NCBI GenBank assembly: GCA_030530145.1 | Contig: JAUMVN010000005.1 | Location: 28,457-92,456, forward strand | Direction of reading: 5' to 3' | DNA from: Coriobacteriia bacterium | GTDB taxonomy: Bacteria > Actinomycetota > Coriobacteriia > Coriobacteriales > Atopobiaceae | Length of the DNA stretch: 64,000 bases | Shown: one piece after another, positions 41,721-49,930 of the stretch | Position numbering within the stretch: the stretch's first letter is position 1 | How the letters are laid out: the number at the start of each line of letters is the position of its first letter | Notes under the pieces: model-generated | What the model saw: only the letters and a program-made list of their open reading frames with translations | Told to the model about the DNA's origin: nothing | The model's database searches: none | Program-made: the position numbers and the translations under genes

Positions 41721-44700
41721 ATGGCATCTTCCAGCACCAACGCGCCCGTCTCGGCGCGAAAGAAACGCGGGGCCGCGCGCGTCGCGGGCATCGTCGTCTC
41801 GGCGGTTCTCGCCGTGGCGTCGGTCGCCCTCATCGTGGCCGCCCAGACCGTGCTGCCCAAGTTCGACCAGATCATCAACTCCTACTTCGGCGTCGAGCAG
41901 AGCTGGAGCAACGACGGCATCGACACCTCGGGCCTCGACCTCACCTACAACAAGGCCGACTACGACATGGGCTCCATCGGCGATGCCGAGAAGGCCCTCG
42001 ACCAGGACATCTCGGGTGAGGGCTATGTCCTTCTGAAGAACGACGCCGGCGCGGACGGCAAGGCCTCGCTGCCGCTGGCCCAGGGCACCACGCTCTCGTT
42101 CGTCGGCGGCAACTCCCGCAGCCTGGGCGAGCACGGCAAGACCATGCTCGAGTCCACCCTCGGCCTCGAGGGCGACACGTCCGATGCCCTGACCCCTGCC
42201 ATGGAGTCGGCGGGCTTCTCGGTCAACTCGACCCTCATGGAGTTCTACACCTCCGGCAAGGGCAAGGACTACGTCATGGGCTCTGGCTCCGTGAGCTATG
42301 GCGACGATGAGGACTTCTCCATCAACGAGTGCCCGCTCGGCGTCATGCGCGACGCGGGCGTGCTCGACTCGCTCGAGGGGACGACCCCGGTCTTCGTCCT
42401 CAAGCGCGTTGCCGGCGAGGGCCGCGACATGCCGCGCTCCATGTACAACCACGCCACGAGCGAGGAGGACAAGGCCAAGAGCTACCTTGAGCCCGACTCC
42501 ACCGAGCTCGAGATCCTTCAGTACCTCAACGACAACTTCGACAACACCGTGCTGGTGGTCAACTCCAACGCGGCCATCGAGCTCGACTGGCTCGGGCAGT
42601 TCCCCAACATCCGGTCCGTGCTGGTCGTGCCCTCGACGGGTACCTACGGCGCCGAGTCCCTGGGCCGCATCCTGGCCGGGCAGGTCAACCCGTCCGGTCG
42701 CACGGTGGACACCTACGCCGCCGACGCCTCGGCGAGCCCGGCTGCGCAGAACTTCGGCGACTACCAGTACCTCGACGAGGACGGCAACCTGACGAAGTAC
42801 AACTACGTGAGCTACGAGGAGGGCATCTACGTCGGGTATCGATATTACGAGACCCGCTACGAGGATGTCGTCCTGGGCCAGGGTAATGCCGGCGACTTCG
42901 ATTACGACGCCGAGGTCTGCTATCCCTTCGGGTATGGACTGAGCTACACCACGTTCGAGTGGTCGGGCTTCTCGACGGGCTGGTCGGGCAAGACGTGCAC
43001 GGCCACCGTTACCGTGACCAACACGGGCGATGTGGCCGGCCGCGACGTCGTCGAGCTCTATGCGCAGTCGCCCTACACCGACTACGACCGCGCGAACGGC
43101 GTCGAGAAGAGCGCGGTGCAGCTCGTCGGCTATGCGAAGACCAAGCTGCTCGAGCCGGGCGAGTCCCAGACCGTCACGATCATGTTCGACGAGTCGCAGC
43201 TCGCGGCCTATGACCGCAACGGCGCGAAGACGTACATCCTGGACGCCGGCACCTACTACGTGTGTGCCGCCGCCGACGCGCACGCCGCGGCAAACAACGT
43301 GCTCGCCGCCAAGGGCGCGGATGTCGACGGCGATGCGTCGCTGGTCGAGACCTATGTCCCGGCGAACACCGACGTCGACGCCACGACCTACGCGACCGAC
43401 TCCCTCACGGGCGTCGACGTGACGAATCAGCTCGACGATGCTGCGGGCGATGTCACGTACCTGACCCGCTCCGACTGGGCGGGCACGTTCCCCACGCACG
43501 ATGGACAGGTGACCTCACAGGTGTCCACCTGGGGCAACGAGATCAACGGCGACGACGGCGTGAGCTATACCTACGGGAAGACCGCCTCGGCGGAGCTTCT
43601 TGCCAAGCTTGACTCGACCGACTCCGGAAACCCGGACGTGACGGCGTGGGACGGCGAGCTCGTCTACGGCGCCGACAACGGGCTCTCGCTGATCGATCTC
43701 CGTGGGCTTGCGTACGACGACGGCAAGTGGGACGACCTTCTTGACCAGCTCACGGCCGAGGACTACAACCTCATGATCGCCCGCGCGGGCTACGGTACCG
43801 AGTACCTGGCCTCCGTCGATAAGCCCGCCGGCACCGACGCCGACTCAACGTCGGGCTGGAGCTGGGGCGGCACGGGCATGACGTTCTGCAACCCCATGAC
43901 CGTGGCGCAGGCCTGGAACCAGGAGATCGCGTATCGCCTGGGGAACATGATCGGCAACGAATCCCTGCTCGGGGGGGCAACCGGCTGGTACGCGCCGGCC
44001 ATGAACATCCATCGCACGCCGTACTCGGGCCGTAACGGCGAGTACTTCTCCGAGGACCCGTTCCTCTCGGGCGCGATGGCCTCGCAGGAGGTCAAGGGCG
44101 CCGCCGAGAAGGGCGTCTATACGATGATGAAGCACTTCGCCTTCAACGACCAGGAGAACCACCGCGGCGACCGCGACGGCCAGTATTCCATGGCCACGTG
44201 GCTGAACGAGCAGGCAGCGCGCGAGCTCTACCTTAAGCCGTTTGAGATGTGCATGAAGGTGGGCGTCGTCGAGCTCAACTACTTCAAGCAGAACGACGAC
44301 GGAAGCTACGAGAACGCGACCACCACGATCAGCGCCTGCCAGGGTCTCATGACGGCGTTCAACCGCGTCGGCGCCACGTGGGTCGGCGGCAGCTACAACC
44401 TGATCACCGGCATCGTGCGTACCGAGTGGGGTTTTGACGGTTGGATCATTACCGACAACGCGGATACCGGCGTCTTCATGGACGCCGAGCAGATGATCGA
44501 GGCCGGCGCGGACGCCAAGCTCACTACGAAGGACCAATCGGATTGGTGGAGCTTCGATGCTACGGACGCGGTGAGCTACCGGTATGCCCGCGAGGCCCTG
44601 CACCACCTGCTGTACACGATGGTCAACGGCCACGCCATGAACGGTGCGATGCACGGGAGCACGTTCTCGGCCGGTGGCGCGGGAGGCATGCAGAAGGCCG

Positions 44701-44804
44701 ACGTGCTCCGATGGATCCTTACCGGAGCGGGCGCCTTGATCTTGGCCATTATCGTGGCGGCCAACGTCGCCTGCGAGCTCCGGCGCCGCAAGCGGTCCTG
44801 CTAG
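41721..44804 (+). CDS. Membrane-anchored beta-glycosidase, GH3, circularly permuted
   Basis: A 1027-aa paralogue of the upstream GH3 enzyme. It has hydrophobic anchors at both ends (AGIVVSAVLAVASVALIVAA at the N-terminus; ILTGAGALILAIIVAANVA before the basic C-terminus), so the catalytic body should sit outside the membrane. The domain order is permuted in the same way: GEGYVLLKNDAGADGKASLP, then FGYGLSYTTFEWSGFS, then IHRTPYSGRNGEYFSEDPF and HFAFNDQENHRGDRDG. The probable nucleophile is D912 in WIITDNADTGVF, where Asn replaces the usual Trp. I chose ATG 41721 (ACGGAG upstream). The two GH3 genes are probably a tandem duplication that diverged in anchoring mode. Confidence 0.9.
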   Translation: MASSSTNAPVSARKKRGAARVAGIVVSAVLAVASVALIVAAQTVLPKFDQIINSYFGVEQSWSNDGIDTSGLDLTYNKADYDMGSIGDAEKALDQDISGEGYVLLKNDAGADGKASLPLAQGTTLSFVGGNSRSLGEHGKTMLESTLGLEGDTSDALTPAMESAGFSVNSTLMEFYTSGKGKDYVMGSGSVSYGDDEDFSINECPLGVMRDAGVLDSLEGTTPVFVLKRVAGEGRDMPRSMYNHATSEEDKAKSYLEPDSTELEILQYLNDNFDNTVLVVNSNAAIELDWLGQFPNIRSVLVVPSTGTYGAESLGRILAGQVNPSGRTVDTYAADASASPAAQNFGDYQYLDEDGNLTKYNYVSYEEGIYVGYRYYETRYEDVVLGQGNAGDFDYDAEVCYPFGYGLSYTTFEWSGFSTGWSGKTCTATVTVTNTGDVAGRDVVELYAQSPYTDYDRANGVEKSAVQLVGYAKTKLLEPGESQTVTIMFDESQLAAYDRNGAKTYILDAGTYYVCAAADAHAAANNVLAAKGADVDGDASLVETYVPANTDVDATTYATDSLTGVDVTNQLDDAAGDVTYLTRSDWAGTFPTHDGQVTSQVSTWGNEINGDDGVSYTYGKTASAELLAKLDSTDSGNPDVTAWDGELVYGADNGLSLIDLRGLAYDDGKWDDLLDQLTAEDYNLMIARAGYGTEYLASVDKPAGTDADSTSGWSWGGTGMTFCNPMTVAQAWNQEIAYRLGNMIGNESLLGGATGWYAPAMNIHRTPYSGRNGEYFSEDPFLSGAMASQEVKGAAEKGVYTMMKHFAFNDQENHRGDRDGQYSMATWLNEQAARELYLKPFEMCMKVGVVELNYFKQNDDGSYENATTTISACQGLMTAFNRVGATWVGGSYNLITGIVRTEWGFDGWIITDNADTGVFMDAEQMIEAGADAKLTTKDQSDWWSFDATDAVSYRYAREALHHLLYTMVNGHAMNGAMHGSTFSAGGAGGMQKADVLRWILTGAGALILAIIVAANVACELRRRKRSC

Positions 44805-44826
44805 GTTAACGATTTCAGGCAATTTC

Positions 44827-44858
44827 GGTCGGCTCTCCACGCGAGGGCCGGCCTTTTT
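44827..44858 (+). terminator. Rho-independent terminator after the second GH3 gene
   Basis: GGTCGGCTCTC (44827-44837) pairs, with G-U pairs, with GAGGGCCGGCC (44843-44853), followed by TTTTT. Homologous to 35104-35136. Confidence 0.88.
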
Positions 44859-44891
44859 ACGCTCTGTGGAGCGCAGTCAAACCAAAACATC

Positions 44892-45015
44892 GCGTATTGC
44901 GTAACCTAAATCGGGCTTGCCGAGTAGACCGGGCGTTTCGGGGACTGTGAAGTGCTGCGCGACGTCATATTCAGCCGGTATACTCGGCACTTTCAAATTA
45001 GGTTACGCAATACGC
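44892..45015. repeat. Palindromic element, CGAGTAG family, copy B2
   Basis: Perfect 18-bp outer arms: GCGTATTGCGTAACCTAA (44892-44909) with its inverse (44998-45015). Inner arms CGAGTAGACCGG (44921-44932) and CCGGTATACTCG (44975-44986). Same orientation as copy B1, 9.7 kb to the left; both sit directly after homologous terminators. Confidence 0.88.
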
Positions 45016-45045
45016 ATACTTTTACTTCGAAGGGAGTCCCTAGCA

Positions 45046-45059
45046 CGTCTGCTCAGACG
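45046..45059. promoter_or_regulatory. 14-bp palindrome upstream of the PTS gene
   Basis: CGTCTGCTCAGACG, symmetric except for the central two bases. A possible operator. Confidence 0.35.
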
Positions 45060-45150
45060 CCTTAGGCAATCAATCGATAGAAATACAAAATCGAAAATAG
45101 CGTATTCGAATTAAAACCCCTATCAATCCGACTTTACCCTAATCCCAGAG

Positions 45151-45168
45151 TCGCAACGCACGTTGCGA
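45151..45168. promoter_or_regulatory. 18-bp palindrome upstream of the PTS gene
   Basis: TCGCAACGCACGTTGCGA has perfect 8-bp arms around CA, just before the ribosome-binding site (GAGGAAAGGGG). A likely operator or roadblock site, since a 2-base loop is too tight for an RNA hairpin. Confidence 0.45.
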
Positions 45169-45191
45169 AACCCGTAGAGGAAAGGGGAAGT

Positions 45192-46670
45192 ATGGCTGGT
45201 AAGTACGACGAGCTGGCGTCGCAGGTTGTGGAGCTCGTGGGCGGCCCCGACAACGTGGCCTCCGTCGCCCACTGCATCACACGCCTGCGCTTCAAGCTCA
45301 AGGACGAGTCCCGCGCCGACGACGAGAACATCGCCGCCCTGGACAAGGTCATCAAGGTCATGCACGCTAACGGCCAGTACCAGGTCGTCGTCGGCAACAT
45401 CGTCGAGGACGTCTACGACGCGGTGCTCGCGGTCGGCGGCCTCGCTGCCGGCGGCTCGGTCGGCGCGGGCGACGCCGCCGAGGCCGGCGACGCCGACGAC
45501 GCGCCCAAGCGCCCGCTCGACGTCGTCATCGACCTCATCTCCGGCATCTTCTCCCCGATGCTCGGCACCTTCTCGGCCGCCGGCATCATGAAGGGCCTGC
45601 TCGCCCTCTTCTCGTTCCTTGACCAGGAGTTCTTTACCGGTGGTAGCTTCGCGACCTCCGGCGCCTATACCTTGCTCTACACCATCGCCGACGGCATGTT
45701 CTACTTCCTGCCCGTCGTGCTTGCCTACACAGCGTCCAAGAAGTTCAAGATGAGCGAGTTCAATGCGCTCGCCATCGCCTTCGCGCTCGTCTACCCGACT
45801 ATGGTCGCGCTCACCTCCGGCGAGGTCCTCGGCTCCGTCGAGCTCGGCTTCCTCGGCACGTTCTCCTGGTACGCCGACTTCTTCGGCATCCCCATCATCA
45901 TGCCGGCCTCGGGCTACACGAGCTCTGTCATCCCCATTCTCCTGATGGTCTGGTTCGCCTCCAAGGTCGAGGCGTGGGTCAAGGGCTGGATGCCCTCCTC
46001 GATGAAGATGTTCTTCGTGCCCCTGATCACCGTGACGGTCTCCGTCGTCCTCGGCTACCTGGTCATCGGCCCCATCGCCACCGTGATTACGAACATCCTC
46101 GGCTCCATCTTCAGCGTCCTCTTCGGCCTGCCCGTTGTGGGCTCCGTCGTCGGCTGCACGCTCGTCGGCGCCTTCTGGATGTGCCTCGTCATCTTCGGCT
46201 TCCACTGGTCGCTCATCCCGCTCGCCATCATCAACCTGATGAACCTCGGCCACGACTATATCCTCGCGGCGACCATCGGCCACTCGTTCTGCCTCGGTGC
46301 CGTCGTCTTCGCGATGTACCTGAAGAACAAGGATGAGCAGTTCCGCGGCGTCGCGCTGCCCGCCATCATCTCGTCGTTCTTCTTCGGCGTGACCGAGCCC
46401 GCCATCTACGGCGTCGCCCTTCCGGACAAGAAGGCCTTCGTCGTCGCCTCGATCGGCTCGGCCATCTCGGGTTTCATCATCGGCGTCACCGGCTCGTCGG
46501 TGTTCATGTCCGGCGGCCTGGGCATGTTCAACTGGCTGTGCTTCATCGACCCGTCCGAGGGCGGCTCCGGCATCAGCTTCATGCTGGTCGCTATCGTCGC
46601 CTCGCTGGTTGCCGCGGCCATCGCCTTCGCGATTGAGTTCGCCACGTACAAGGCGCCCGCTGCCGAGTAG
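45192..46670 (+). CDS. PTS beta-glucoside-type EIIBC permease
   Basis: A 492-aa phosphotransferase-system transporter. The N-terminal EIIB domain has VAHCITRLRFKLKD with the phosphocysteine at C28. After an Ala/Asp-rich linker, the EIIC domain begins near residue 110 and has about ten membrane segments, with GFHWSLIPLAIIN and FGVTEPAIYGVALP as family signatures. There is no EIIA domain, so phosphate must come from a separate EIIA. The beta-glucoside (BglF-like) subfamily and the neighbouring GH3 enzymes suggest import of glycosides or disaccharides they release. Its upstream region holds two palindromes, but no typical BglG-type antiterminator gene is nearby. Confidence 0.92.
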   Translation: MAGKYDELASQVVELVGGPDNVASVAHCITRLRFKLKDESRADDENIAALDKVIKVMHANGQYQVVVGNIVEDVYDAVLAVGGLAAGGSVGAGDAAEAGDADDAPKRPLDVVIDLISGIFSPMLGTFSAAGIMKGLLALFSFLDQEFFTGGSFATSGAYTLLYTIADGMFYFLPVVLAYTASKKFKMSEFNALAIAFALVYPTMVALTSGEVLGSVELGFLGTFSWYADFFGIPIIMPASGYTSSVIPILLMVWFASKVEAWVKGWMPSSMKMFFVPLITVTVSVVLGYLVIGPIATVITNILGSIFSVLFGLPVVGSVVGCTLVGAFWMCLVIFGFHWSLIPLAIINLMNLGHDYILAATIGHSFCLGAVVFAMYLKNKDEQFRGVALPAIISSFFFGVTEPAIYGVALPDKKAFVVASIGSAISGFIIGVTGSSVFMSGGLGMFNWLCFIDPSEGGSGISFMLVAIVASLVAAAIAFAIEFATYKAPAAE

Positions 46671-46682
46671 GGGCGGGCGGGT

Positions 46683-46710
46683 CTCACGGCCTCCCGCATG
46701 ACGCCGTGAG
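46683..46710. terminator. Possible bidirectional terminator between PTS and lysR
   Basis: CTCACGGC (46683-46690) pairs with GCCGTGAG (46703-46710) in the gap between convergent genes. No T run, so weak. Confidence 0.4.
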
Positions 46711-46718
46711 CCCCCGCG

Positions 46719-47603
46719 TTACCTATCGAATACGTCGCGAATGAGCGCGGCGAGGTCCAGCACATGGTCGCGGGCCTCGCCGCGCTTCATCACGATGCCG
46801 TAGGGAATCTCCTCCGCGCCGGCAAGAGGAACGGCGACGAGCCCCTCGCTGTGCGCGAACTTGAACTCCGGCATCACCGCGACGCCCATGTCGCACAGCA
46901 TGAGCAGGTGGCTCAGCCGCACGTCGCGCACGTGGGCGATGATGTTGGCCTGGTACATCCGCTCGAGGGATGCCTGCAACTCGCTCATCTCCGGAGGGGC
47001 GCACGCCTGGTCAAGAAGGATAAGGTTTTGATCTTTGAGGTCCTCGAACCCGATACTATCCCGGCCGGCGAGCTCGTGGTCGCGGCTCATCACGCAGACC
47101 ATCGGGTAGCGCTTAAGCAGCGTGAAGGCGAACCGCTTGGAGTCGACGCCCGTTGCCGTCGTGGTAAGCAGCAGGTCGATCTTGTCTTCCTGGAGCAGGG
47201 CGACCTTCTCGCGGATGCTGCCGATCTCGAAGCTCGTGTACACGTCGGGGTGCGTCCGCCGAAACTCGCGCACCGCCCCGGGAAGGAACCGTTCCTCGAA
47301 CTCCGACGACCCGCAGCCGAGCACGAGCTCCTTCGCGTACCCCTCGCCGAAGAGCCGCGCGCGCGAGACGGCGTTGCGGTACTCCGACCCGAGCGTCTTG
47401 AGCGACGTGTACAGATATCTGCCCGCGGGCGTGAGCGTGACCTGCTTCTTGTCGCGGTTAAAGAGACGGTAGCCGAGCTCGTCCTCGAGCGCCGCGATGC
47501 TGTGCGTCACGGTTGGTTGAGAGACGAAGAGGAGCTTGGCGGTCTCGGTGAAGTTGAGCGTCTCGGCTGCGCTGATGAAGCATTCCACCTGACGGGAGTT
47601 CAT
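46719..47603 (-). CDS. LysR-family transcriptional regulator
   Basis: A 294-aa regulator with the N-terminal winged helix (VECFISAAETLNFTETAKLL, then FVSQPTVTHSIAALEDELG) and a periplasmic-binding-like effector domain (ELVLGCGSSEFEERFLPG; late LLMLCDMGVAVMPEF). It is divergent from the NmrA-like oxidoreductase gene across a 126-bp AT-richer gap, the classical LysR arrangement, so that oxidoreductase is the probable target. Effector unknown. Confidence 0.94.
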   Translation of the reverse strand: MNSRQVECFISAAETLNFTETAKLLFVSQPTVTHSIAALEDELGYRLFNRDKKQVTLTPAGRYLYTSLKTLGSEYRNAVSRARLFGEGYAKELVLGCGSSEFEERFLPGAVREFRRTHPDVYTSFEIGSIREKVALLQEDKIDLLLTTTATGVDSKRFAFTLLKRYPMVCVMSRDHELAGRDSIGFEDLKDQNLILLDQACAPPEMSELQASLERMYQANIIAHVRDVRLSHLLMLCDMGVAVMPEFKFAHSEGLVAVPLAGAEEIPYGIVMKRGEARDHVLDLAALIRDVFDR

Positions 47604-47729
47604 GGGCGTCTCTCTTCTCGCTGCATTAATAATCTCAATCGATAATAGCTTAAACGAATTAGATTCCTTATTCGACCGCCTCTAGTATCGATGTTGCACC
47701 CATAGGTCTCGAACCAGACGGAGGAACCC
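47604..47729. promoter_or_regulatory. Divergent lysR/oxidoreductase promoter region
   Basis: An AT-richer gap. AATCTCAATCGA and its partial inverse ending AGATT flank ATAATAGCTTAAACGA, and TCG-N13-CGA is a candidate LysR box. Exact promoters are not resolved. Confidence 0.4.
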
Positions 47730-48704
47730 ATGAAGTACATCGTTACCGGCGTCGACGGTAAGCTCGGCGGGCGCGTCGCGGAGCTCATGCTCGAGGAGGT
47801 CGCCGCGGCCGACCTCATCTTCACCTGCCCGAACATGGACTGGCTCAAGCCCGAGAAGCGCGAGCGCTGGGAGGCCGCCGGCGTGGCCGTGCGCCAGGCC
47901 AACTACGACAACGTCGACGAGATGACCGAGGCCTTCCGCGGCGGCGACCGCATCTACATCGTCTCGGCCGTCACCATCGGCGAGATTCGCGTCCAGCAGC
48001 ACAAGAACGTCGTGGACGCCGCCATCGCCGCCGGCGTGCAGCACCTTACCTACACCTCGTTCCTCGGCGCCTCCGACCCGCGCTACGCGCACGTCTACGT
48101 GACGCCCGACCACACCGCGACCGAGGCCTATATCCGGGAGCGCGCGGCCGAGACGGGCATCAAGTACAACTTCATGCAGGACAACCTCTACCTCGAGAAC
48201 TACCTCACGACCTCGGTCATGCTCGCGCTCATGAGCGGCAACAAGTGGTACACCACCGCCGGCGAGGGCAAGGCCACCTACGTGCCCAAGGACGACGTGG
48301 CCCGCATGGCGGCCGCGCTGCTCCTGGGTCGCGGCGAGGATAACCGCACGTACAAGGCTTGCGGCTGCGAGAGCCTCTCTCAGCGCGACCTCGCGGCGAT
48401 GATCAGCGACCTGTCCGGCCGCCAGATCGAGTACTGCCCGGTCAGCCATGAGGAGTTCTTCGAGTACCTGGACTCCATGCATATCCCGCGCACCGCGACC
48501 GAGGACTTCTCGCAGGCGCCCGTGCCCTGGTGCGGCAACGACATGGTCACCAACGAGGGCTCCATCGCCGAGGGCCTTATGGATGTGCCGTCCACCGACA
48601 TCGAGGACGTCACCGGCACCAAGCCCAAGACCGCCCGCGAGCTCGCGAAGGGCTACTCCTACATCTGGGAGAACAACGTCCGCCACTGGCGCGACATCAA
48701 GTAG
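47730..48704 (+). CDS. NmrA-like NAD(P)-dependent oxidoreductase (atypical SDR)
   Basis: A 324-aa Rossmann protein. The dinucleotide loop YIVTGVDGKLGGRVAELML is at the very N-terminus. YTSFLGASDP follows about 100 residues later, where atypical SDRs of the NmrA/QOR2 group have their conserved Thr-Ser. VPKDDVARMAAALLLG matches the family's C-terminal segment. These proteins act as quinone/flavin oxidoreductases or as redox sensors, and the sequence does not tell which. GGAGGAAC precedes the ATG. Divergent from the LysR gene. Confidence 0.88.
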   Translation: MKYIVTGVDGKLGGRVAELMLEEVAAADLIFTCPNMDWLKPEKRERWEAAGVAVRQANYDNVDEMTEAFRGGDRIYIVSAVTIGEIRVQQHKNVVDAAIAAGVQHLTYTSFLGASDPRYAHVYVTPDHTATEAYIRERAAETGIKYNFMQDNLYLENYLTTSVMLALMSGNKWYTTAGEGKATYVPKDDVARMAAALLLGRGEDNRTYKACGCESLSQRDLAAMISDLSGRQIEYCPVSHEEFFEYLDSMHIPRTATEDFSQAPVPWCGNDMVTNEGSIAEGLMDVPSTDIEDVTGTKPKTARELAKGYSYIWENNVRHWRDIK

Positions 48705-48730
48705 GTTCCTTGAACACATGAAGGCGGCGA

Positions 48731-48772
48731 CGCGCCCTCCGTACCGGTTCCCGCGCCGGTTCGGAGGGCGCG
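48731..48772 (+). terminator. Hairpin after the oxidoreductase gene
   Basis: CGCGCCCTCCG (48731-48741) pairs with CGGAGGGCGCG (48762-48772), with an inner CCGG pairing. No T run, so termination efficiency is uncertain. Confidence 0.6.
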
Positions 48773-48948
48773 ATCACAGTTAAATGGCCGTTACTCGCAG
48801 GTGTCGCGTTCGTTCGGCCGCGTCCGTTGGCGTAACCTAGCGAACGTGCGCGTAACTTTCTCGCATTCGGTTGCAAGGGGGAGGGGAATGGGTCCCCTCC
48901 GGTTGCGCGACACGGAAGGGGTCTTACACCAAACCGGAAGGAACCGCC

Positions 48949-49854
48949 ATGACCGATTTTTCTCGCCGTAATTTCCTCAAGCTCTCCGGCCTCTCGACGC
49001 TCACCGTCGCTGGCGCCACGTTCCTCACCGGCTGCGGCCCCGCCGCCCAGAGCTCCGACAGCTCCTCGAGCTCCAGCTCCGACTCTTCTACCAGCTCTTC
49101 TTCCGGCGTCCTCGGCGACGGCAAGACCCTGCGCGTCGGCATGGAGGCCGCCTACGCCCCCTACAACTGGCAGGAGGAGAAGGCTTCCGACACCACCATC
49201 CCCATCGAGAACGTCTCCGGCGCCTACGCCGACGGCTACGACGTTCAGATCGCCAAGAAGATCGCCGAGGGCCTCGGCATGGAGCCCGTCGCCGTCAAGA
49301 TGGAGTTCGGCGCCCTCGTCGACTCGCTGAACAACGGTACCATCGACATCATCTGCGCCGGCATGTCCGTCACGCCCGAGCGCTCCCAGTCCGCCGACTT
49401 TACCGACTCCTACATCGACGACGAGGTCGTCATGGTCGTCAAGCAGGACTCCAAGTACGCCGACGCCACCAAGCTCTCTGACTTCGACGGCGCCACGGTC
49501 CTCGGCCAGAAGGACACCTTCTACGACGACCTCATTGACGAGATCCCCAACGTCAACCACCTCACCCCGGTCGCGACCGTCCCGCTGGTCGTCGACGGCA
49601 TCGAGAACGGCACCTGCGACGCCATCACCTTCTCTTCCATGTCGCTGCCGAACCTCCTGCAGAACTACCCTGACCTCAAGAAGGTCGAGCTCGCCGAGGG
49701 CGACGGCTTCTCCGACCCGAGCAACCCGGACAACGCCGCCATTGCCAAGGGCCAGGACGACATCCTCGCCAAGCTCAACGAGATCATCGGCGGCATCTCC
49801 GAGGCCGATCGTCTCTCCATCTGGCAGGACTGCATGGACCGTCAGCCGGCCTAA
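48949..49854 (+). CDS. Amino-acid ABC transporter substrate-binding lipoprotein
   Basis: A 301-aa periplasmic-type binding protein (SBP_bac_3). SRRNFLKLSGLSTL is a Tat-like twin-arginine signal and FLTGC the lipobox. A Ser-rich linker precedes the binding domain (LRVGMEAAYAPYNWQ; GYDVQIAKKIAEGLGM; IDIICAGMSVTPERSQSADF), which is typical of polar amino-acid receptors. I chose ATG 48949 (GGAAGGAAC upstream). It is the first gene of a three-gene importer operon. Substrate, perhaps glutamine, arginine or lysine, is not determinable. Confidence 0.94.
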   Translation: MTDFSRRNFLKLSGLSTLTVAGATFLTGCGPAAQSSDSSSSSSSDSSTSSSSGVLGDGKTLRVGMEAAYAPYNWQEEKASDTTIPIENVSGAYADGYDVQIAKKIAEGLGMEPVAVKMEFGALVDSLNNGTIDIICAGMSVTPERSQSADFTDSYIDDEVVMVVKQDSKYADATKLSDFDGATVLGQKDTFYDDLIDEIPNVNHLTPVATVPLVVDGIENGTCDAITFSSMSLPNLLQNYPDLKKVELAEGDGFSDPSNPDNAAIAKGQDDILAKLNEIIGGISEADRLSIWQDCMDRQPA

Positions 49855-49878
49855 GACCACAACTCAGCGCTTAATCAT

Positions 49879-49906
49879 GGGGCAGGGATACGCATCCCTG
49901 CCCTTT
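49879..49906 (+). terminator. Partial terminator between binding protein and permease
   Basis: GGGCAGGGAT pairs with ATCCCTGCCC (49894-49903) around ACGC, followed by TTT. Such hairpins usually let the binding protein be made in excess over the membrane parts. Confidence 0.75.
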
Positions 49907-49930
49907 CGGCGATAAGAACGAAGGACTTTT

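Noticed and set aside
44892..45191. BglG/LicT-type antiterminator RNA (RAT) before the PTS gene
   Set aside because: No RAT-like sequence overlapping a terminator was seen, and no antiterminator gene is adjacent; the terminator there belongs to the upstream GH3 gene.
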